A DNA stretch of 64,000 bases from Calliphora vicina (taxonomy: Eukaryota > Arthropoda > Insecta > Diptera > Calliphoridae): NCBI RefSeq assembly GCF_958450345.1, contig NC_088784.1:82299747-82363746 (forward strand), written 5' to 3'. Below the pieces are notes generated by a model. The model saw only the letters and a program-made list of their open reading frames with translations, was not told the DNA's origin and did not search any database. Shown here in pieces: positions 47,045 through 60,249 of the stretch. Numbering within the stretch: position 1 is the stretch's first letter; each line of letters opens with the position of its first letter. The position numbers and the translations under genes were made by a program.

Positions 47045-48110
47045 CATTTGTTTCCGCAATACTTATCGTTGTTTGTTCTATGGCTGATGCTGCTGCAGTA
47101 GTTATTGCTGCTTCTGCTGCTGTTGCTTCATTGAGATCTACCGTTGAATTCGTTGTTGTGACTGTGTTCGCGGCCTCATATGAGGTTAAATTTGTTAAAG
47201 CTGTGACAAATTTGACTAAATCTAAGCCACTATTATTTAAATAACGTAAAAATGCTGACATTTCCGGTACAGCAATTATGTGCTGTTTCAGCATAAAAAA
47301 ATCACGACTAGACATAAAGGCGTGGGCACGTTGAACTTCCGGATCGTTGTGGTAATAATGGTTAACAATTGTTTTAACTTTAGTAGCGGGTATTAATGAT
47401 AGAAAATCACTTAAATCCAAGGGTGTTACATGGAGAGGAGTGACCTCCTCATTGATATCGGGTTGTAATTCAATTTCATGTGGTATACCATCATCGTCGT
47501 CGTCATCGTCATCAGCATCCTCATCGACAACAATCATTGTGGAGTATGTTGCATCTGTTAATGAATCTGTATCTTCATCGCTGTTGCTTTGGGTATTACT
47601 ATTGCTACTGCCGCCATCCACCATGGTTATATGATGAAATTCAAAATGATTTGGTTCATTTGGTTGCTGCTGGTGTAGCTGATGTGGCGCATGGTGGTGA
47701 TGGTGCATCTGTTTTTCGTGCTGATGATGTTGGTTAATTGGTCGTTTGTCGAGAAAAATCAAATCATCAATATTGTCTGTTGGTCTAGAATCATTCTCCT
47801 CCTGGGTTTCCCATACACCCTCACTCGAAACTATTGTTGGTTGTTCTTGTTTTCTTTCCGCCACTATTATTAAAAAATCGCTATCGTTTTTGTTGCTGTT
47901 GTTGTGTTTGCCATTGTTGCTATTGCCATGCTGCAGCATTTCAGCATTATTGTTTTCACTATTATGGCTATTATTTGTGCTTGTTGTTGCTGCTATTGTT
48001 ATACTACTACTCTCACTACTTGCTGCATTATGTGGCAACATTGTAATAATTTGACAGCAAGTCAATAACATCAAACTAATTGCATAAAACAATTTTCGAT
48101 TTTCCACCAT
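47045..48110 (-). CDS. G12 / insect-allergen-repeat protein, exon 1
   Basis: Starts at ATG 48110 in a good fly context (TCAAAATGG) and ends at the donor G-GTAAGT (last base 47045, phase 1), giving 355 codons plus one base. Residues 1-25 are a signal peptide (LFYAISLMLLTCCQIITML). 30-230 is low complexity: Ser/Asn-rich 30-75, His-rich 127-147, an acidic run of Asp 196-207. 231-308 is the first half of the G12 domain (LDLSDFLSLIPATKVKTIV, PEVQRAHAFMSS, FLRYLNNSGLDLVKFVTALT). 309-355 is Thr/Ala-rich. G12 proteins are insect-specific, often secreted in the midgut. Most lack such a large disordered extension. The His-plus-Asp composition could bind metal, but that is inference. Confidence 0.88.
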
Positions 48111-49600
48111 TTTGATTTTAATTTTTCGATTATTTTCACGATTTTTGTGCTATTGTTGTTTTGTCTTTCGTTCTCTTCTGCTGTTTTGCAATTTTTCGTT
48201 ACAATTTCTATTCACTTGTTCAATTTAAAATCTTTTTTTCATTTACGATATTTTTGTAGTTTTTTTTTTAATTTAGTTTTGTTTAGATACGGGTTGTAAG
48301 TACAAAAGCTGCAGAATATGTTTGTTTTGTTGGTTGTAACTATATTGTGTTTTCGAATATTTTTTGTTCTAAACTTTTAATATTTATTTAGCATTTAGTT
48401 TGTTGTTGCATGAAAATTTTAAATTTTTAAATAAACAAAAATTTTTCTATGCAAAAAAAAAAGGAAAAATTAAGAAAAAATAACAACGCACCGTATTTGC
48501 CAACCGTTGTTGGGCTACTAAAATATTTCAATTGTTGTTTAATCAATTGTGTGCAATAATACTTTAAATTATCTCTGATTTTTTTTCTACTGTTGGGGTG
48601 ATGATGATGCTGCTGCTGTTAATGTTGCTGATAATGATAGTGCTGTGATTGTTGTTGATATTTAATTCAATTAGCAGCATATGGAAGTATAAGGTTCAAG
48701 TCAATTGTAGATTTGTGTTGTATACAGAAATTACATATGAACTGGTGAAGCACTGAATATAAAGTCAAACGTTTTTTAAACCTCTATAAGTATTTGTAGG
48801 AGAGTATAGTTGTACAAACTCAACTAAGAGTTGAAAAAGATTAGTGACTGTTAAATATATCTTCAGTGAATGCTTTATGGGGTCAAATATGAAGCAATTC
48901 TCCAAGTATTCGTTACTCTCCAGTAATCCTGTTGTTGGGCTCTTTCTCCCAACATTCTTTGGCAATGAGATAAAGTTTATATGAAACTAGTTGTGTAATC
49001 CTCGTGAGAGAAATCTCAATATCACAAAAAAACTTATTAAAATAACGCAAGTGAATCAGCTTCTCAGGTTTTTTTCAATATCCCCATGTCCAGGAATTCT
49101 TCTAAAATTAACAAGTGAATGCCTGACTATCTCCTTAGAGACTCCCATCATTCTTGGTCAGATTTCGTTGTAGTATTCTAGGGAACTTATGGCCACTTTG
49201 ATATTACTAAATATTTTTAAATCCCTGACCGACATCCCTGGATACTGTATTTGTTCCGCCACTATTATATAGCCATTATTTCAGCATGAATTGAGGATCA
49301 GCCTTAATATGAGGATCAGTATCATAATAAGTTGGTTCGAATATACGTTAGTGATTATTCTCTGGCAGTTGGATATTGAAATTAAGGCTTTCAGAGAATA
49401 AAATTTGTGACCACACAGTTAGAACTCAAGGTGACTTACAGGGTGTGTAGGTTGATCACCTCTTGTTTGCAAAACTTTGTAAAGATCGTAACTTGTAGAC
49501 AGGTTTCATTGAGTTTTACTTTAAAAATATCAAAATAAAGAGATTACTGTTTATTTCTCTAAGTTTTATCTCTTAAATTTTAAACGATATTTAACCTTGA
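48111..49600. other. 5' flank of the G12 gene and non-coding spacer
   Basis: 48111 to about 48300 is probable 5' untranslated sequence (A-rich on the minus strand, typical of flies). A GAT/CTG-rich simple repeat lies at 48595-48665. 49480-49600 is shared with 31085-31250. No promoter element can be assigned with confidence. Confidence 0.4.
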
Positions 49601-49619
49601 CTTTTTTTAGTTTATCATA

Positions 49620-52210
49620 AATATCATTGGAAACTCCGCCTTTTGTGGAAGCATAGCTGAATATATTGGATAGCTGCGAATCAAATAATCAGTCACGGAC
49701 ATTTCAGTGGTTCCAGGTGGAGAGTCTCGGTTGAATTCGGAAATGAATGTCCGAGTTGCCAGTGATCCCTGGATCAACGAGGCGAGTAAATGCAAAGCAT
49801 ACGTCGGTTTGACTTATTCCAACAGAGGATACGATGGACCAAACATCCATCTATTTGATGGACAATGATTTTCGAAACTTCTACAAGAGAAAACATAATA
49901 CCAAACCCACCAACGTTGATGACCTTTAGCGTACGGAAAATGATATGATTGGAACAATGGAATGTAAGAACACTTAGGGATACAACAAGGCTTGCCCAGT
50001 TAGAAGCACACATGATGAAATTAAAATTGAACATTTTAGGAATAAGTGAGATGCGATGGATTGGCAATGAAGACATTATATGCTATATATATAGTGGCAA
50101 AGAGAAGAAACATGAAAGTGGAGTTGACAGCAAAGGATACAAGGAAAACATTAAGCTCCTGGGAACCTGTCAGTAATCGCATAATAATGGCTCGATTCCG
50201 TACGAAGATACGGAAAATCTTAACCATCATCCAGTGCTACGCTCCCACCAAAAAGATTACAAAGGACGTTTTTACCATCAGTTAGTTTCAACTATACACA
50301 AAGTCCCTTTGCGAGACATACTGATTTTATCTGATGATTTCAACGCTAAGTTGGAAGAAGATAACAGAGACGTGAATAACATTATGACAAGGCATGGTCT
50401 AGTTTCGAATAATGATAGTGGAGAAAGCCTTATATTAGAGGTACAATATTTCCCCACAAACAGATTTATAAATACATGTGGACATTACCCGACGGAAAAA
50501 CCAGAAACCAAATTGAACAGATCTGCATACGACAATAATGGATAAGTTCGCTAATGGATGTACGTACTAAAAGTAGAGTAGATATTGATTCAGATCACGA
50601 ACTGGTCATTGTTTCAATAAAGATAAAGTTAAGCAGAAACTACAATCAAAGGAACAATCAGAGGATACGCACTTGCCGATAAAGGAAAGCGTGGAGAAAT
50701 AGCAAACGCAATTAGGGTAAGACTGCTTATTAACAATCACGGCTCGTGGGAAGAAACATGTGCAGAGATAAACAGCATTGCAGAGGAAACAGATGGATAT
50801 GTATACAACTATTCTAGGAAAATATGGACATCGGATGAAATATGGGAGCTGATCCAAAAAACGAATGCACTCAAACAACAGTACCTAGCGGACAACATAC
50901 TTAAGCCACAATACAGAACGATTGCCAAAGATGTTAAACGATCGATAGAAGGAAATGCTTTACCAGATTAGTCGTCTATCCAAACAAAATTTTAGCCACA
51001 ATAATGCAGTAAGGGACTGCAACGGACAATTACTTACTACTGTAGAACAACAAACCAGAAAGTGGAAAGAGCACTTTGAGAATATTAGTAACACAACCAT
51101 TACAAACGAAAAGAACAATTCAAACATGCACCAAACCGGGATTTTAACTGAAGCCATTAACATTAATCCTCCGAGTTTGGATGAAATCATGAACGCAATC
51201 ACCTCAATGAAGAGAATCAAATCACCGGGTAAGAACGGCATATCAGCAGAAATTTTACAAATTGACCCCATAGTCACAACTGAAATTATTCATCCATTCA
51301 TCACAGAGGCTTGTCAAAGCGATGGGTTCCCAAATGAGTGATTAAAAGGTACAATCGTTAAACTTAATAAAAAAGGCGATCTAAGTAATTGTAACAATTG
51401 GAGGGGTATTACACTCCTAAACCCAATATATGAGGTGATGGCGACAATAGTGAACAGTCGCTTTGAACCTGTTAAGCAAGGTTTACGTAATAAACAAGCT
51501 GGCTTCCGGACCCATCGAAGTTGCGTCGACCAGGCCAATACGTTGCGAATCATAATCGAACAGTACATCGAATTACGCTCTACTTTCTATCTGGTATTCA
51601 TAGATTTCAAAAGGCTTTTGATACAATTAAACGTAATGCTATGTGGATAGTCCTAAAAAATGAAGGCGTATCCACGAAAGTGATTAACATAATTAAGTGT
51701 ATATATGTCAATGCCATGATGCAAGTCAGATCCAATGGAAACAATAGTGAAGCATTCACTACAAATACTGCTGTGAAAAAAGGATGTCCTTTATTGCCTT
51801 TACTATTTGCGGTTACATTGAACAACATAATGGCAAAAAAAAGAAATAGAAAGGAATAGTTTGAAATCATCACAATAAATTAGAGCATCTCGATTTCGCG
51901 GACGTCATATGTCTACACTCCCATAAACACGGCGATATGTAAAGCAAATTGAATGATCTTACATTTCTCCAAGGCTGTAGGACTTAAAATGATCATAAGG
52001 AAAACCAAGGCAATATGCATGAACAATAAGAATGTCTATCCTTTTATAATAAAGAACCACGAAATTGAGTTTGTGAACACCAATTGTTATCTTGGATGTA
52101 TGATGACTATATCCGGAGGCATAGATGAAGATGTGGTCTTAGCATTCCTTGTTGAAAAGGTTTACCATCCCGTGATCTGCGTTGAGTCAGTACTACAAAA
52201 AAATTAGGTT
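49620..52210 (+). pseudogene. RTE-like LINE, endonuclease plus reverse transcriptase
   Basis: In order: EQWNVRTLRDTTRLAQLEA and LKLNILGISEMRWIG (endonuclease start, 49950-50070), IIQCYAPTKK, ILSDDFNAKLEED (50325), VDIDSDHELVIVSIKIK (50585), then RT from about 51170: SPGKNGISAEIL, NWRGITLLNPIYEVMATIVN, NKQAGFRTHRSCVDQANTLR, YLVFIDFKR, VKKGCPLLPLLFA, LDFADVICLHSHKHGDM (decayed LDFADD) and NCYLGCMMTISGGIDEDVV. This is nearly a full-length RTE ORF broken by many frameshifts and stops. The 5' limit is uncertain. Confidence 0.88.
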
Positions 52211-52858
52211 TAAGTTTGATGTTGTTTAAATGTTGTTATATTAAATAAGTTGATGTTAAATTAAATAAAATAAATAAGCTTGATGTCTAAATTTATTAAT
52301 AACCAAATAAGTTTGATGTTAAATGTTATTTCAAAATTATATTTGATGTCTAATTTATTAGGACGATAAGTTTGATGTTAAATGTATAATCAAATATTCA
52401 ATATTCAAAAAAAAAAAATTAAAGATCATCTATTATCAATACTCAAAATAATAAAATATATATTCAATTCAGTATGTCCTTTCCACAGTAGGGGCTTACG
52501 GAGTGTAAGCCCATCGAATGTATATACAGCGCAGTACTGTATTAGAACCCGCAAGTCAGCGGAAGAAGATGACGGGCATCGAACACTTGGTAAATAACAA
52601 TACTAACGGACGTAAAAAAGCTAAACAAAACATGGCAAGAAATCAAAACATATAGTACCGATAGTATAATATGGAATAATCTTGTCGTAGCCTTAATTTC
52701 CTAAGAGAAATAAAATAAAGGGGAAAAATATTCGGAAACACTGAGGAACATTTTCTGGGTCATTAACTGGGGGGTGATTTATTTCAAGTTAGAATTGAAG
52801 AATTGGTGGAATACCATTTTTGACAACTATAACTTTTTGGTTGAAGTACATCTCGAAT
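52211..52858. other. TTGATGTTAAAT-rich sequence, non-coding
   Basis: TAAGTTTGATGTTAAATGTT-like units repeat at 52205-52385 just past the LINE, possibly its degenerate 3' tail. Nothing else seen. Confidence 0.4.
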
Positions 52859-53564
52859 AAAAACAAGTAAGAAAGTATGGTCGGTCAAGCCCGACCATAT
52901 AATACCCTACACTAAGTAAAAGACCAAAAACATTTTTCTGTTAAAATTTCAATAATTTATATTTTTGAGCGATTTTCGGAAGTGGGCCTTATATGGGTGC
53001 TATGACCAATTATGGACCGATCACCATGAAATTAGGTCGTGTGATTTGTGTCTATATCAAAGTTTACTATGTTGAATTTTGTGAGTATACCAACACTTTT
53101 AAGCGATTTATGCACGTTAAAGTGATTTTCGGAAGCGGGGCTATATGGGAGCTATGACTAATTATGGACCGATCGTAACAAAATTTGGTGACATGAATTT
53201 TGTATATATAAAACTTATTCGGAGCGGAATTTGTGGAGATACATTTATAAATTAAACATTTATGACCGATAAAGTCCAATTTCGAGAGGACATTTGTATG
53301 GGGGCTAGGTGAAATAATGGACCGATTTCAGCCAGTTTCAATAGGCTTGAGCCGCAAAAATAACATGTACCAAATTTTATCGAAATATCTTCAAAATTGC
53401 GACCTGTACTCTGCGCACAAGCTTTACATGGACAGCCAGCCAGCCTACCAGACGGACGGACGGACGGACTTCGTTTAATCGACTCAGAAAGTGATTCTAA
53501 GTCTATAGGTATACTTTAAGCAAACGCATAATACCTTCCCCACTATGGTGGTGTAGGGTATAAA
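52859..53564 (-). mobile_element. HINE-1 copy C (complete)
   Basis: Both ends present (AAAACAAGTAAGAAAGTATG to GGTGGTGTAGGGTATAAA). Directly followed by a HINE-2 copy. Confidence 0.85.
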
Positions 53565-53850
53565 TAGGCCAAAAATCAAGGGCCGATTTTCACGATTTTA
53601 AATAGCAACCTATGCTGGAGAATTCCCGATATATGATTGATGTATCAGTCATGATTTTAAGTTATTTAAGGGCTACGGAAAGTTGATTTCAACATACAAT
53701 ACAGACGGATATGGCTATATCGACTTCGCTATCTAACGATCCAGAATATATATACTTTTTGGGGTCGCAAATGAAAAACTGTAGAAATTACAAACGGAAT
53801 GACAAACTTATATATACTCTTGCCACTCATGGTGAAGGGTATAAAAACTA
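53565..53850 (-). mobile_element. HINE-2 fragment (5' half)
   Basis: Ends GCCACTCATGGTGAAGGGTA, then TAAAA, which is the family 5' terminus reversed, and includes the CGATCCAGAATATATATACT core. Confidence 0.8.
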
Positions 53851-56224
53851 AGACCAGCTGGATTATAAGTTTATTCTACAAAAATTATCTGCCCAACATG
53901 CCCCAGAATTATAAGATAGCTGTTCTGTTCTAATCAAAAATTTTCAATTTTTTGGACAGTGTTATTGACAGAAATGGAACTTCATTGTCCTAAATTTGTC
54001 TTTTGTAAAATCTCTGTTATAAAATGCATATTTTGGTTCCCTTCGAAACCTAATATTTCAAATAATGCTAATTTATTTATATTTACAAAAATAAACTTTA
54101 AATTTACGAAATTACAAAATTTCTTAAGTACTCTAACCGCACTGGCACAACCATTCAACTCTCATCTCTTTTCGAACTTTTCTAAACAAAAACTTACGTA
54201 GAGACCACATGTTGCAAAAACATTTTGTTTAATACCTTCTCATATAAAATGTGAAGTTTACATTATTTTCTTAAGACCATACATATGAACATATATATTT
54301 ACAAATACTACAAAATACCGAAAACCTCCAAGTTTCTAACAAAGTGTATGGGGTTTTAGTACTTTTGCATTCACATAAGTACCTAACAGGAGAGTAGAGA
54401 AGAGCGGTAGAAGAGACTGACGTTGTTAAAAAGAAAATGGTTAGTGGCATTAAGGTATAATTAACTGCGAAACTTGTAACCATATTTTGTACAAGAAAAC
54501 AAATCCTAGCGGTGTTTAACAGAAACACCTGAGTCTCCTGGTAACTGGAGGGATGGGGGGAAGAGAAAGCAAAATGTCGTTTTCGTGTAAACGAGTTATG
54601 AACTCTTTAAGCCAACAAACAATAAAAAGAAACATAAAAGAAATTTTGTTTTACCAAAGAAACTGAGTTTATGCCACAACTTTGTTGGTTTTTTTTTTTG
54701 TTAACCAAATTATGTAATTTTTAAAGTAAATTTTGAAAAGTTTTAGGGCATAAGAAGAAAATAAATTAAGAAGTGTCAACATATTAGTAGTACCTCAATA
54801 AATCTTTTCAAATGATATTTTTGAAATTCAAAAGCATATTTAGGATTTTAATTACAAAGGGAGTATATTTAGTTTGATTGGATATTTGTAGCATTGCAGC
54901 ACATTTACTTGACAGTATTTTGACATTGTTTAAAGTTAAGTAGGAACAATGTTGGCGAGTCATAACTTTCAATACCAAAATGTTCAATAGCTATGTATTT
55001 AACTTTAAAATCATGATTTTATATTCATTCTCGCTTTAAATTTAACTGAGTCATTATTGCGTAATTTTTACAATTAAAACACATAAAACATGTTCAAGGT
55101 AATAGTATTTCCAGCAGTGTGTGGCATAACACATTACAACTTTCACATGAGATATAAATCCTCGTTGGAGTAGTTTATCATCAAATTTCTTATAAAATTT
55201 ACTCCTTTTAAAATATTATAAAAATTTTTTTAAAACTAAACAAAAGAGAAAACTCATAAATTTAAACTGATAAGAGTGAAATTATTAAACAAATCACAAA
55301 ATGTCTTTGGGCTATAAGCAATAAAATTGTCAGAACAAATAGACTTACGTTGATATTGCAATAAGAAATATGCTAAATACATATCGTAATTATTTGTATA
55401 TATATACATATGTATATTAGGGTAGAGCCGATATTGCACTTTATCTATTTTTAGTGCTCACAAGGTCTAAAAATGTTCTATGAAATTTCGTTACAAAAAA
55501 AACTTGGGAATTTGGGATTTGATACATTCATATAATTATATGATTTTATTCAGTATCAAGTTACAATATGTTAACGATATTAGAAATTGTTAATATTTAA
55601 ATGGAAATACAAAAAAAAAAATTAATTTTTTTTTAAGTTTCAAATTTGCTAACAAAAAAAAAACAAAATTTCATTCATAGTCTAATCAGAAATAAGTTAT
55701 TTTCAAATTTTTGTTTAAACAAAATTTCATAAACTTAAATAAATTCTTTTCGAGAAGATCTAGATCAGGGGTGCCCACAAGTTCCTTATGGAAGAGTAAA
55801 CACCAATACATTTAAAGAAACGCTACTTTTTATTCAATATTTGTTGTTGCTAAAACCAATTCATACAAAGAAAAAAAACTCACTTTCAACACACACATTT
55901 TTAAAATATCTTACGATAAACAAAAACAAAATCTACATGGATGATCGCAGTCGTCAATGTTTACAAGCAAAGCATACGAAAGTGTTATTGCTTTCAACAT
56001 GCGTGTATTCAGTGAAGAACGACAAAAAAAAAATAATAAGACAAAGTTGTTTGTGTATTTTGTATTGCTAGTGCTGAGTGCTCTACTGAGTATACAAAAC
56101 ACACAGCCCAGGGTTGGCAAAATTGATACCATCGTACTTTTTTTGATACTATTTGATGTTCAAAAGTACCGTGGTACTCCCGAGACTCATTTGATACGCA
56201 CAAATCATATTGATACCGACATTG
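53851..56224. other. AT-rich non-coding
   Basis: Frames at 53959-54201, 54271-54528 and 55841-56071 have no family signature. Nothing else recognised. Confidence 0.4.
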
Positions 56225-56545
56225 CAAATAATTTCAAAGAAAATTGTAAACAATTTAATAAAAAGTTTTGACAAAATTTAAAAGAACGTTTAGATTTCGA
56301 TGACGATATTTTGGTCTGGTTTAACAAATTTTCTCCAGAAAATGTTTTGAGTGGAAAAACTAATAGTATTATTCCGTTTTTAATGGAAATGTTTCCAAAC
56401 GAAAAAAAACTCATTTGAATCAATTAACACTCAATATAGAGCATTGGCTGATATAATTGAAATTAAACATTCCGCTAATGAAAATATATGTAATTTTTGG
56501 TTAAAAAACGAACTTAAAAACGAATTAAATGAATCAATATTTTAG
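56225..56545 (+). pseudogene. hAT-like transposase fragment
   Basis: Reads NFKENCKQFNKKF, a stop, then LKERLDFDDDILVWFNKFSP, NSIIPFLMEMFPNEKK and NICNFWLKNELK. The pattern (C..F...., RL.F.DDIL, ..IIPFL..FP) fits the region ahead of the dimerisation domain in some hAT transposases. Assignment is tentative. Confidence 0.45.
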
Positions 56546-57004
56546 TAAAATTGTTTTATGCTAAATTCCCAATTTTATTGATAAATTCACTGAAATTTAT
56601 TGTTGGGGGATAAGCTAGTTCCTATGCTTAGGCCAGGTCATCAGGAAACCTTTTCCCAAAAGGATTTAGAAAAACTAAAGATATTATACAAATAAAACCA
56701 TTGAGTGATTGAGAATTACTGACACTTAAGCTTTATTTGTAAAAATTTCAAAACTTAAACAAAACACCAACAATGTTACCAATGTTATTAAGCAGTATCG
56801 GGAGAACTTGACCGATGATAGAAAACCTGGTTCATGTAGAAGGAATGGTCGACATTATGTTTCTATAGCCAAAAAAATATAAAGCATTTTTAAAAGAGCT
56901 CCCAACACATCCGGTAGGAAAGCAGTCCGGTTAGCTCAGTACTCGAACTATTTGGTACGAAAAGTTAAATGCAGGTTTAAAAACATTCCTGACGGGAACT
57001 CTGC

Positions 57005-57704
57005 TCGGTCAAGCCCGACCATATAATACCCTACACTAAGTAAAAGTGCAAAAACATTTTTCTTTTAAAATTTCAATAATTTATATTTTTGAGTGATTTT
57101 CGGAAGTGGGCCTTATATGGGGGCTATGACCAATTATGGACCGATCACCATAAAATTAGGTCGTGTGATTTATGTCTATATTAAAGTTAACTATGTTGAA
57201 TTTTGTGTGTATACCAACATTTTTAAGCGATTTATTCACGTTAAAGTGATTTTCGGAAGCGGGTCTATATGGGAGCTATGACTAATTATGGACGGATCAT
57301 AACAAAATTTTGTGACATGAATTTTGTATATATAAAACTTATTTGGAGCGAAATTTGTGTAGATACATAGATAAATTAAACATTTATGACCGATAAAGTC
57401 CAATTTCGAGGGGACATTTGTATGGGGGCTAGGTGAAATAATGGACCGATTTCAGCCAGTTTCAATAGGCTTTGTCCTTGGGCCGAAAAAGTAATATGTA
57501 CCAAATTTTATCGAAATATCTTCAAAATTGCAACATGTACTCTGCGCACAAGGCTTACATGGACAGCCAGCCAACCAGACGGACGGACATCGTTTAGTTG
57601 ACTCAAAAAGTGATTCTAAGTCGTTTGGTATACTTTAAGGTGGGTGTTACATCTGCACAAACGCATAATACCCTCCCCACTTTGGTGGTGTAGGGTATAA
57701 AAAA
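57005..57704 (-). mobile_element. HINE-1 copy D (3' tip missing)
   Basis: Starts inside the hairpin (GGTCAAGCCCGACC), so the shared AAAACAAGTAAGA tip is lost. The other end is complete (GTGTAGGGTATAAAAA). Faces copy E. Confidence 0.8.
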
Positions 57705-57772
57705 TATACCTGCTGCATAATGGATGATCAAACATACGAATGTAAAATTTTTCGCAGCTTCCGGGTCAATAT

Positions 57773-58520
57773 TTATACCCTACACCACCATAGTGGGGAG
57801 GGTATTATGCGTTTGTGTGTTCGTAACGCCCAAAAATATTAGTCTAACACCCACCTTAAAGTATACCGATCGACTTAGAATCACTTTCTGAGTCGATTAA
57901 GCGATGTCCGTCCGTCCGTCTGGTCAGCTGGCTGGCTATCCATGTAAACCTTGTGCGCAGAGTACAGGTCGCAATTTTGAAGATATTTCCATGAAATTTG
58001 GTACATATTATTTTTTCGGCTCAAGGACCAAGCCTATTGAAACTGGCTGGAAATCGGTCCATTATTTCACCTAGCCCCCATACAAATGTCCTCCCGAAAT
58101 TGGACTTTATCGGTCATAAATGTTTAATTTATATATGTATCTCCACAAATTCCGCTGCAAATAAGTTTTATATACACAAGATTTATGTCACCAAATTTTG
58201 TTACGATCGGTCCATAATTAGTCATAGCTCCCATATAGGCCCGCTTCCGATAATCACTTTAACGTGCATAAATCGCTTAAAAATTTTGGTAAACACACAA
58301 AATTCAACTTAGTTAACTTTAATATAGACATAAATCACACGACCTAATTTCATGGTGATCGGTCCATAATTGGTAATAGCCCCCATATAAGGCCCACTTC
58401 CGAAAATCACTCAAAAATATAAATTATTGAAATTTTAAAAGAAAAATTTTTTTAGCTCTTTTACTTAGTGTAGGGTATTATATGGTCGGGCTTGACCGAC
58501 CATACTTTCTTACTTGTTTT
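57773..58520 (+). mobile_element. HINE-1 copy E (complete)
   Basis: TATACCCTACACCACCATAG to hairpin GGTCGGGCTTGACCGACC and CTTACTTGTTTT. About 748 bp, in opposite orientation to copy D, 68 bp away. Confidence 0.87.
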
Positions 58521-58990
58521 ATATTGCTGATGCTCGAGGGAATGTTGTAGAAAAGTTTATGAACCAAAAAGTTCTTAGCATGGCAAGAAATATGGAGTAG
58601 CGGCAAAAGAATCCATACATTTGTTACAAAGGGCTCTATAAATACGGAAATTTTTATCAAGGAATGTTTACAAAGGAGGATGCTTGCATTCATAAGACTT
58701 CTAAATGTGTCCACTTATTTTTGGCCTGATTTGGCATCCTGAAACTATGGTAAGCAAGGTTTTGAGTGGCACAAGGACAGTAATGTGGTATTTATACCAA
58801 GAGAGGCAAATCCTCCAAACTGCCTGGAGCTAAGGCCATTGGAGAGAAAAGAGAATTGAAGATTACAAAAAAGGTGTCCAAAAGTCTGGTAGATTTTAAA
58901 CGGTGATGGACTACCTGTTCGAACAAAGTGAGAGAAAGCTAAACAAAAACCTTAATGGAAGGGTTTCCAGAAAAGGTTCATATCAATTCA

Positions 58991-60249
58991 TCACTATTGA
59001 TTAGAACTATAAAAATAATATTTTTTGTAAATTGTAATAATAATTTCAATCAAATGAAAAAACTGTAAGATTAGTGGTTTCATTTTTTTATTAACATTTA
59101 TGTATATTAAGATTCTTTCTATCTCAGTCCATTATGGAAAATATTTAATTTTTGGTCACAAATTTGTTAAATATATTCGGTAAAAAATTTCCGATTTTTT
59201 CTTTGTGTTGATAATTAAAATGTGCCAAATTTCAAGAACATTGTTAACCCTATTATAACTGAGGTCAAAACTGTCATATACAGCCAAGTTAGACCTCTAT
59301 ACTAAAAAGTATAACATACTTAGACCAATTTTTTTTTTTATTTTTTTATTAGAATTCAAAATTTTTTTTAATGTTTTTAAATTTTGTAAAATTTGATATT
59401 TGCTTAAAATTTTTTCTGCAATCAAATTACAATGAGTTATCGATGTATGAAAATTATTATTTTTTATACTTAGACATCTATTGGTGAAGTCAATACAAAA
59501 ACTATTTTTTAAATTTTCTTGAAAATATTGACCCAAAACTTGGAATTTCAAATAAAACGTAATTTGATTTTGTTAGAATTATTTTTTTTTAAACGGAACG
59601 CAATTTTAAATCTTGAGATAATTGAAAATCCAAAATCGGCGAAATAGGGGTCACCTTAATATACATCTGTGTGTAAATTATATCCGGCACTGATATTTGA
59701 AAAATTATGCACATACATACATATAAACAAGTACATTTGTACTTATGCATTATATATACACACACATATGTATTAGACTTTGAGAGCGACACAATTAGTG
59801 ACAAAAAATTATTCGATCAATAATTGCCGAATAATCGAATAAATTTATTTTCAAGCAAAAATTTAAAAAAATGGTTTATATAAATCGATATATTAATGAA
59901 AAGAATTTCATATAAATATAACCAATAAGTTATATTGTAAATGAAAAATTTTTGTCATTGGAAATTTTTCTAGAAACCCGGATTAAGATCTCAAAAACCC
60001 AACATTGTCAAATTGAAATTTTAAAGCTAAGCGATGAAATCTCTGCTGTGGTAAATTACTCATAAATACGTTAAATACTATATTCATTAGAGTATTGCTC
60101 GTTCGATTAATAGAATAATTTCTTACAAATAATTATTCGTACAATTTAAAAATTACAATTTTCGAAAAATTTTATGTAGAATAAACGAATAAAACTTATA
60201 AATGTACCAACTCATATATTTAAATTTATTAAATTGCTTAAAATTTTTC
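58991..60249. other. AT-rich non-coding
   Basis: No family signature. 59800-60210 contains several TTCGAATAA-like words of the kind clustered at 62470-62587. Confidence 0.4.

Larger units (their letters stand above)
56740..58990 (+). pseudogene. DD37E-type Tc1/mariner transposase, split by two HINE-1 copies
   Basis: Part 1 (56740-57004): NNVTNVIKQYRENLTDDRKP, RNGRHYVSIAKKI, APNTSGRKAVRLAQYSN (DNA-binding region). Part 2 (57705-57772): IMDDQTYECK with the first Asp. Part 3 (58521-58990): ADARGNVVEKF, VTKGSINTEIFIKECLQRR, VSTYFWPDLAS with the second Asp, VVFIPREANPPN, then LELRPLER with the Glu 37 residues after the Asp, and LMEGFPEKVH. The DD37E spacing places it with ITmD37E-type elements. 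Stops and frameshifts throughout. Confidence 0.85.

Noticed and set aside
47440..48054. Ser-, Leu- and Cys-rich plus-strand frames
   Set aside because: They are shadows of the low-complexity His/Asp/Asn codons of G12 exon 1 on the minus strand.
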